The position numbers and the translations under genes are program-made. The notes beneath the pieces are model-generated. The model was not told the origin of the DNA. It did no database searches and worked only from the letters and a program-made list of their open reading frames with translations. A stretch of DNA of 64,000 nt from Sipunculus nudus (taxonomy: Eukaryota > Annelida > Sipuncula > Golfingiida > Sipunculidae), in the NCBI GenBank assembly GCA_026874595.1, contig CM049320.1:24375714-24439713 (forward strand), written 5' to 3'. Numbering within the stretch: the stretch's first letter is position 1; each line of letters begins with the position of its first letter. This document shows positions 59,301 through 64,000 of the stretch, in pieces.

Positions 59301-62300
59301 TGCCTCTTTACATTTACACTTCATATTTACCTTATCTGGCTAGGACTTTAAACACAAATGAAACAAAAACAATTTTAAATACAGTGGAACCCCACCTTGC
59401 CGCCACCCCCGAATTGTGACCACCCCACAATTACAACAACTTTGCTTGGTCCTGAATTTTTATAGTTTATTTATGTTTATAAATGACTCTAAATTGTGAC
59501 CATCCTGAATTCAGAATTAAGACCAGATTTCCTGGCCCCAGCACTTATGCGTCCACTGGCAAGAAGTACGGAAATAACATTTGTCACAAGTCAATGGCTG
59601 AGCCTTTTCACAGACGCCTAAACAATAGATCAAAGAGGGTAACAAGGTTTACCAACCAGAGTGTTAATCTGGTCCCACATATCTTCCTGAATCAGTGTCT
59701 GCGCCTAGTCTCATTGTGTGAAGGTAACCATTGGCCTGATTACTTAATGAGGCCGGTCTGCCTGCCTAACTGCCCTAGGGTCTTGGGCTATTGATGCTAA
59801 TTGCCCCTTTGTGATCACCTGTATTACAGCTACCCTAAGTGCGGGATGAGAGCTAATTATTTCTACTCATCACATATTCTTCTGTCCTCATTGGTCTAAT
59901 TATGACCTAGTTAATCATTAATGTGCTCATACATTACACTGAGTATTGAGAAGTCAGTGAAATGTATAAATAAAGCTTGCATGGGGGCAAAAAATCTCAC
60001 CTTATCAGATAGGTCATTGTCAGTCTATTTCTATACTCATTCAGTCTGCCTATTATTGCTTGCTGTTGTGCCACCATGCCTAGAAAAGGGCTCTCCTTGA
60101 AGGAGTAAGTGGCGTTAATCAAGGTGGCAGCACCAAGATGCAGTCAGTGCCAGTTGGCTGTGCCTGCACCTCTACATGCGTAACCTCACGACAAACTACG
60201 TGCACTTTGGACTCATTCGTGTAGAATTAACATCCACTGATATTCTATACACAGAGCTTTAAAAATTTCAAGTTCCTCGTCTTTCGTGCACATATACTAC
60301 CACTTTTTTAGCTCAGCTGACTATAAGTCATCTGAGCTATAGTCGTGGTCCATTGTCCGTTGTCCGTCCGTCTGTCTGTTGGTCCATCCATAAGACTGGC
60401 ACGTTTCAACACCATTGGACCTACGAATCTGAAATTAGGCATACAGTTAGATGTCCCCAAAATCTCCTACCATGCCGAAAATTTGGTCAATTGGACTTCA
60501 ATCCTTTGAGATATTAAGGAAAAACCTCAATTTTTTTTTAGAAATCTATTTTCACACTTCAGGACTGCCTAATATCAAAACCACTCATCTGGTTTTCTTC
60601 ATATATACCAAAAATATTCCTCTATATAGTTCCTATGTACATGCCAGAAATTTAGTCAGTATTATTTAATTTGAAAAAGTTATAGGCCCAAACATAATGA
60701 ACTTTGTAAAAAAATCAGGAAAGATATTTGGTCACTTAAGACCAAAAGTGTAAAAGGTAGAGACTTTTTCTCAGTAATACAACTTTAATTAATCAAAATT
60801 TAATTGTATACCAAAAATTAGATCAAAATCTGTTAAACTTTTTTAAATATTGGCAGAAATATAAAATTGGTACCTTGAATTTTGCCCAAGTTTGACCATG
60901 GCATGTTTTTTTTTTCCTGTAACTGCTGTGGATCTAATATTCAAAGCATGTCTTTATTTGCATTTCAACTGTTAACACCAAAAATTTGAAACCAGTTGAT
61001 CAAAAACTGTAGATTTTTATCAAGTTTTCAAGCACCATGTCACATACTGTTTACATCAAACTAGTGTTATGCAGTTAGCTAGAGCTCAGCTCCCCAGCTT
61101 CAGCTCTAAGTTCCTTAAATTTGGCATACAGTTAGATGTCTCCAAAACCCCCTACCATGCCAAGAATTTGGTCACTAGGACTTAATTCCTTCGAGATATT
61201 AATGAAAAACTTCATTTTTGCATTAAAAACCCATTGTTACACTTTAAGACTGCCTAATATCAAAACCACTGATCTGACTTTGATCATATATAATATACAT
61301 ATTTTTCTAGATACATTCGCTATGCACATGCCAGAAATGATGTAAGTATTGCATAATTGATTTAAGTTATGGGCCCAAACATTATGCACTTTTTAAAAAA
61401 TCAAGAAATATATTTACTCCCTTAACAAGAGGATTGCTGAAGCTAGAGATTTTTTGTCAGGGATGTAACATTATTTAATCAAGATTAAATTGAATACCCA
61501 AAATTAGTTCTGAATTTTTCAAATTTTATAAGTTATTAGTATAAATATAAAATTAGTACCTTAAATTTTGCCCAACTTTGACCATGGCACGTTTGTTTCG
61601 TGAGAGCACTGTTGATATAATTTTCATATCATGCACACATAAGGATTTCATCTTTGTAGTTTAGAAAGCTGAAAGAAATTGGCAAAATATTGTAGCTTTT
61701 ATTAATGTTTTAATGAGACTATGTCAGACTCAGGCTAGCTAGCCCCTCTTCAGTCACCTGTATGTTGACCTTGTTGACCTTTCATCAAATTATGCACGCT
61801 TGAGGCGAGACATACACTGGGGCAGCCAGGCAGGTAATGCCCAGCCACAGTTGATCAAGGTGTCCAACCCAACTCATCTAATAGTTGTTTTGAAAAACAA
61901 CATAACAATTAACAATAAATTAATAAATTTATATTGGTTTTTAATAACAAATTAAAGAAAAATTAATAGAAAGGAATTTGTTAGTTGATGAGTAACAGAA
62001 AATTAACTTGCAGTTACTGATGATGTAAGAATCTTGAATGGATGGATAGAATGTTACTGTCAGTGTTATTCCAAATAACACCATGCAGTCACCTATGGTA
62101 TTTTTCAGTTAAATTTTAATGATAAAAAATAAATCATATTATTCATTACTAATCATTAGGGATCATATGAAGGAATTTAATGATAGACAAAGATGCAGTT
62201 GATAATATTAATCTAGATTCCTACTGTGTCTAGTGTGTAGATTGATGTGAAAGTAGTCCAAAGTGAATATATTACATTTATTTTTTAATATAAATAAAAG

Positions 62301-64000
62301 CCATAAAACCAGGTAATTATGATCATTATTTAAATTTGTGAATTTTGCATATTCTGGAATCTCAACATCACTGTTTGGCTAAATCTAAATAAATACTAGA
62401 CATGGTGCGAATGCTTTGCAAATGTATTTGAATATGAATATGAATATGTACTGCATTAAAAAATTTTATTGCATAAGAATGGGAATTCAGGTAAAAAATG
62501 AAAATATTTGAACACCAGTGCAGATACTTTTAAAATGTATTCATGAATGCATTCATGAATATATTCTATAATATTATTTTAATTATCATTTCCATTATAT
62601 TTTATTTTAAAAAATCATTTGATTTTCTTATTATTTTTAGCTCAGCTGACTATAAGTCATCTGAGCTATAGTTGTGGTCCATTGTCCGTCCGTCCGTCTG
62701 TAAGACTGGCACGTTAAACTTTTTTAAATATTGGCAAAAATATAAAATTGGTACCTTAAATTTTGCCCAAGTTTGACCATGGCACGTTTTTTTCCTGTAA
62801 CTGCTGTGGATTTAATTTTCAAAGGATGTTTTTTTTACCATTTCAACTGTTAAAACAAAAAATTTGAAACCAGTTGATCAAAACTGTAGATTTTATTCAA
62901 GTTTTAAAGCACCATGTCATATATTGTTTACACCAAGCTAGTGTTATGCAGTTTACTAGAGCTCAGCTCCCCAGCTTCAGTTCTAAGTTCCTTAAATTTT
63001 GCATACAGTTAGATGTCCCCCAAATCCTCTACCATACTAAAAGTTTGGTCACTAGGACTGCATTCCTTCGAGATATTAAGAAAAAACTTCATTTTTCCAT
63101 TAAAACCCCATTGTTACACTTTAAGATTGCCTAATATCAAAACCACTGATCTGACTTTGATAATATATAATACACATATTTTTCTATACATTCGCTATGC
63201 ATATGCCAGAAATGATGTCAGTATCATGTAATTGTTTTAAGTTCTAGGCCCAACCATAATGCACTTTGTAAAAAATCAAGAAATGTATTTATTCTCTTAA
63301 CATGAAAATTGCTGAAGGTAGACATTTTTTTTGCCAGGGATATAACATTATTTGATCAAGATTCAATTGTATTCCCAAAATTAGTTCTGAATTTTTCAAA
63401 TTTTATAAGTTATTAGCATAAATATAAAATCAGTACCTTAAATTTTGCCCAACTTTGGCCATGGCATGTTTTTTCCCTGTAAGCACTGTTGATTTAATTT
63501 TCATATCTTGCACACGTAAGGATTTTAGCTTCTAAATTCTGAAGTTATAAAAGGAATTGGTCAAAAACTAGCTTTTATGAAAGTTTTTATGAGACCATAT
63601 CACACCTTGGCTGTACTGAAGCCCCTCTTTTATGTCCCCACATTGACCTTTCAGGCCAATTATGCATGCTTGAAGGGAGGCACTCTGCAGCCAGCCAGCT
63701 CTTGGGTGGCTTCAAATTGGATCTAACTGTCCAACCCCCTCCACTAGTATTTGTTTAGGCCATAAACATAACAATAAACTTTTTTTTTAATTCTTGGTTT
63801 ATGATAAGAACTTAAAAAAATAAATGGAAAAGGAATTTATAGTTAATGAGTTGCAGGGGATTACCTTGCAATTACTGATCATTTATGGATCTTCCATGGA
63901 TGGCCAAAATTGTATTTCAAATGATACCATGCAGTCACCATTGGGTATTTTTCATTTCAACCATAAAAATGAAAAATAAATAATTAAAATAAATTGTTGT
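48954..64000 (+). CDS. GLT8D1: GLT8D1-like glycosyltransferase family 8, first three exons
   Basis: Exons 48954-48975, 54919-55014 and 58847-59075 join in phase (1, 1, then 2 bases over) to 115 codons. Residues 1-7 are a short basic cytosolic tail (MKVYLQR). Residues 8-25 are a single hydrophobic signal anchor (AAVAVLAFWMVTVFYLAY), followed by a short stem. From about residue 67 the GT-A fold begins: MIHVCLTSDENTVVGMIATI, then NSIHKNT, as in GLT8D1/GLT8D2 (human VVIAASEDRLGGAIAAINSI). This predicts a type II Golgi membrane protein of family GT8; the acceptor substrate of this family is not well established. The DXD catalytic motif and the rest must lie in later exons, which I could not find before 64000. 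Intron 2 encloses a gene on the other strand. GLT8D1 and GLT8D2 cannot be separated from this part alone. Confidence 0.75.
49268..50464. mobile_element. 1.2-kb transposon-like element carrying a 73-bp minisatellite
   Basis: The nonamer TAATTATTA flanks both sides (49259-49267 and 50465-50473). The ends carry imperfect inverted repeats: CTATTGGTCCGGGCCCAGAC at the left against the reverse complement of the right end, CTAGAGCTCCGGACCCATGA. Sub-terminal ACATGCGCAGTG is also inverted between the two ends. The middle is a 73-bp satellite. A 108-codon minus-strand open frame (50440-50114) has no recognisable family. A related end-fragment lies at 51589-51680. Superfamily unknown; the 8-9 bp duplication would suit a hAT-like mechanism. 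Confidence 0.65.
49475..50113. repeat. 73-bp minisatellite, about 8.7 units
   Basis: Units begin GTCCGGCAGTTTTATTTTAT, continue GTCACTTATATAGTAAAAA and TCAGTGCCGGACCCGCAACA, and end ATTGAGCTATTG. Starts are near 49475, 49548, 49621, 49695, 49769, 49842, 49915, 49988 and 50061. Neighbouring units differ by a few substitutions, including recurrent C/T changes in the CCGG core. Each unit carries GGTCCGGC and GCCGGACC, which can pair as a hairpin. Confidence 0.92.
50474..53311. other. GLT8D1 intron 1, no further gene recognised
   Basis: A 155-codon plus-strand open frame (50933-51400) has mixed protein-like composition but no motif, no matching frame elsewhere and no splice support; I leave it uncalled. 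Apart from the 51589-51680 repeat fragment, nothing stands out. Confidence 0.4.
51589..51680 (+). repeat. Fragment of the 49.3-kb element's left end
   Basis: AGGCTGTTGCTATAGGTCCT, then ACTGATTATACAGGC, CCAGCAGCTCCTATGAGCAT and GTGTGCTGACC align with 49267-49350 over most of their length. No minisatellite follows, so this is an old truncated copy or solo end. Confidence 0.55.
53312..53342. repeat. TA microsatellite
   Basis: About 15 TA units directly before the target duplication of hAT copy B. Confidence 0.95.
53347..54230. mobile_element. hAT-type element, copy B (884 bp, perfect 8-bp target duplication)
   Basis: It starts TAGTGGTGGGCCGATCGAG and ends GACTCCCACCACTA. The octamer ATATTAGT precedes it (53339-53346) and follows it (54231-54238), exactly as hAT transposition predicts. 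It is longer than copy A because of interior sequence that copy A lacks. An 82-codon open frame (53571-53819) starts MVDERMEDILNLCELAGSCR; the corresponding stretch is present but damaged in copy A. I do not recognise that peptide as a transposase domain. Confidence 0.85.
54674..54857. mobile_element. 184-bp pogo/Tigger-like MITE
   Basis: The left end CAGAGAAACCTCATTGTGTC and the right end GACACAACAAGGTTTCACTG-like sequence (read ACACAACAAGGTTTCACTG) are inverted copies. Both are flanked by TA (54672-54673 and 54858-54859). CAGTGAAACCTCGTT-type ends with a TA duplication are characteristic of pogo/Tigger elements. It lies 60 bases upstream of GLT8D1 exon 2, in intron 1. Confidence 0.7.
54919..55014 (+). 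CDS. GLT8D1: GLT8D1-like exon 2 (signal anchor)
   Basis: The acceptor is TTCTTTTCTTATATAG and the donor is AGAG|GTAAGT. It encodes AVAVLAFWMVTVFYLAYSGF and then YNNDEPHFNKR, a transmembrane segment plus the start of the lumenal stem. Confidence 0.8.
55242..55247 (-). promoter_or_regulatory. Candidate polyadenylation signal for the DLGAP5-like gene
   Basis: AATAAA on the minus strand about 370 bases after the stop codon of the nested gene. It is a common word in AT-rich sequence, so support is weak. Confidence 0.3.
55619..57481 (-). CDS. DLGAP5: DLGAP5/HURP-like GKAP-domain protein, single uninterrupted ORF
   Basis: 620 codons without an intron. Residues 1-112 are Ser/Thr-rich and disordered-looking. 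Residues 113-358 are six tandem 41-residue repeats. Residues 359-439 are another low-complexity linker. Residues about 440-550 form the GKAP/SAPAP domain, with KYFLLQADQEQEKIEALC, AAIGKAHLLVGKKFKQFRGL, TTAQDLEGFWDMVCIQVKDV and then GWQ. Residues about 560-612 are a basic Arg/Lys/Ala-rich probable helix. The FWDMV stretch looks closer to HURP (DLGAP5), a spindle microtubule-binding protein, than to the synaptic DLGAP1-4; this is from memory of the family. It ends DQDEIFV. It lies inside GLT8D1 intron 2 on the opposite strand. An in-frame TAG lies three codons before the ATG, overlapping a CTATAG that could be a splice acceptor, so 5' exons are possible. Confidence 0.8.
   Translation of the reverse strand: MGCRLGTTVLKGEDLYTNSNTGSFRSLNNNKDRPSTMTVSACTVTSQDNTAGDSEQAGSGHFRDSESIKHGDITESTLTTLHVQTKLPPSLELSDTVSEYDTYRGSTGCGYNTYSTFIPGRRDSQTVKMSPQAFLFENGTSEEKMPDMQDEHDPYSTFIPGRCDSQTVKMSPQAFLSENGTSEQKMPDMQDEHDIYSTFIPGRRDSQTVKMSPQAFLFENGTSEQKMPDMQDEHDIYSTFIPGRRDSQTVKMSPQAFLSENSTSEQKMPDMQDEHNTYSTFIPGRRDSQTVKMSPQAFLFENGTSEQKMPDMQDEHNTYSTFIPNRRNSWTVKMSQKAFLIENTITEQKTPVLLVTDKKPGRAGDDNIHTNNTTSTYHENSELEITDGACSFKDQTDSSSIRRLSEGIVSHTETPNTNLCNNASTSTSTYDVANQSKDGKYFLLQADQEQEKIEALCSLAENELKQELPEDVNGKLRAAIGKAHLLVGKKFKQFRGLCDKNLSQSNDHPFKTTAQDLEGFWDMVCIQVKDVTTMFDEIDTYRKNGWQSPQMTKSNSQSVTSARSRSSRGKVTKPAVSKERSQKAKEAARARAEARKRLMEAKRAGLKGKASQRDQDEIFV
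56408..57145 (-). repeat. Six 123-bp (41-residue) coding repeats
   Basis: The protein unit reads YSTFIPGRRDSQTVKMSPQA, then FLFENGTSEQKMPDMQDEHD. Units 1-5 are almost identical in DNA as well as protein; unit 6 (nearest the GKAP domain) is diverged (NRRNSWTVKMSQKAFLIEN). Substitutions seen among units include R/C in GRRD, F/S after AFL, and G/S in ENG. Because the unit is a multiple of three, it also opens long frames on both strands (plus 56448-57239 and another minus frame 57201-56485), which are shadows. Confidence 0.95.
57482..58846. other. Rest of GLT8D1 intron 2
   Basis: No further exon recognised. Just upstream of the nested gene, CAGTGGTCCCCAACCTGC (57457-57474) resembles a hAT terminus, but I found no partner end. 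The remainder is AT-rich with T-runs. Confidence 0.4.
58847..59075 (+). CDS. GLT8D1: GLT8D1-like exon 3 (start of GT8 domain)
   Basis: The acceptor is CATTGTGTTTAG and the donor is TCAG|GTAATG. It encodes DLQLKIRQPFMFGMNN through IHVCLTSDENTVVGMIATIN to HLVLPDDLISHV. It is open and in phase with exon 2, and composition and motif conservation support it strongly. Confidence 0.85.
59382..60183 (+). mobile_element. Decayed pogo/Tigger-like element with broken transposase start
   Basis: The left end is CAGTGGAACCCCACC after TA (59380-59381), a pogo/Tigger-type terminus. At 60076 a strong-context start (GTGCCACCATGCC) reads MPRKGLSLKE, then a TAA (60106-60108), then VALIKV in the same frame before the similarity fades. 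MPRK...SLKEKVxLI-like sequence is the expected N-terminus of the pogo-type DNA-binding domain, so one codon appears to have become a stop. No right end was found; another repeat begins at 60308. The assignment is tentative. Confidence 0.4.
60308..62637 (+). mobile_element. TAGCTCAG repeat family, plus-strand copy 1
   Basis: It starts TTTAGCTCAGCTGACTATAA with the TAGCTCAG/CTGAGCTA hairpin, then a GTCC-rich run (60355-60375). Two related modules follow (about 60430-61000 and 61100-61640) sharing GGCATACAGTTAGATGTC, CTGCCTAATATCAAAACCAC and GGGCCCAAACAT. Then comes the AT-rich part with CATGAATGCATTCATGAAT (about 62540). It is the inverted counterpart of 37628-35300. It ends where the next copy begins. 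It lies in the presumed GLT8D1 intron 3. Confidence 0.75.
62638..64000 (+). mobile_element. TAGCTCAG repeat family, plus-strand copy 2 (runs off window)
   Basis: It begins again with TAGCTCAGCTGACTATAAGT, directly after copy 1. It jumps from AAGACTGGCACGTT to AAACTTTTTTAAATATTGGC, so about 430 bp of module 1 present in copy 1 are deleted. Module 2 (about 62990-63260) and the following part are present and continue to the window edge. Confidence 0.75.

Noticed and set aside
1-64000. tRNA or rRNA genes
   Set aside because: I looked for cloverleaf A/B-box patterns and conserved rRNA words while reading and noticed none. A covariance-model scan was not possible.

Overview
This window is eukaryotic, from an AT-rich and repeat-dense animal genome. 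Coding sequence is carried in short exons with GT/AG boundaries, and there are no operons or ribosome binding sites. The recognisable genes are animal housekeeping genes. The dispersed repeats (GTCC-rich heads, a CAAGGGACC-ATGGGTCACGACGCTCAGCTG tail motif, TA microsatellites, hAT, pogo-like, Harbinger-like and long fold-back elements) resemble those I associate with marine molluscs, probably a bivalve. That assignment is an inference and I have no species-level evidence.

Positions 1-30.9 kb: I find no gene I can defend. The stretch is a mosaic of repeats. It holds a 25-bp minisatellite (about 1.1-1.7 kb) and a duplicated segment (about 2.0-4.4 kb and 15.5-17.3 kb) whose first copy is split by an inserted element made of 145-bp repeats. 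It also holds a 1-kb fold-back element beside decayed LINE reverse transcriptase, a 158-bp MITE with a 3-bp target duplication, a fresh 930-bp tandem duplication, a 4.6-kb fold-back element with arms of about 1.45 kb, and GC-rich hairpin clusters (23.7-25.5 kb).

Positions 30.9-46.4 kb, minus strand: a complete seven-exon MAD2L2 (REV7) gene of 213 codons, assembled by hand with every splice phase consistent. Its 13-codon last exon lies 8 kb from exon 6. That last intron is full of repeats, poly-G tracts and a 402-bp tandem duplication that copies the end of exon 6.

Positions 48.95-64 kb, plus strand: the first three exons of a glycosyltransferase-8 gene (GLT8D1-like). They encode a short cytosolic tail, one signal anchor and the start of the catalytic domain; the rest lies beyond the window. 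MAD2L2 and GLT8D1 are divergent, with about 2.6 kb between their start codons.

Inside GLT8D1 intron 2, on the opposite strand, is an uninterrupted 620-codon gene for a DLGAP5/HURP-like protein with a GKAP domain. Its N-terminal half carries six tandem 41-residue repeats, each with a basophilic-kinase-like site (RRDS or a variant). GLT8D1 intron 1 holds a 1.2-kb transposon-like element with a 73-bp minisatellite, and one of two related hAT elements (perfect 8-bp target duplication). The other hAT copy sits in the shared upstream region. Repeats at 33.8-37.6 kb and 60.3-64.0 kb belong to one family in opposite orientation, giving a giant imperfect inverted repeat around both genes.
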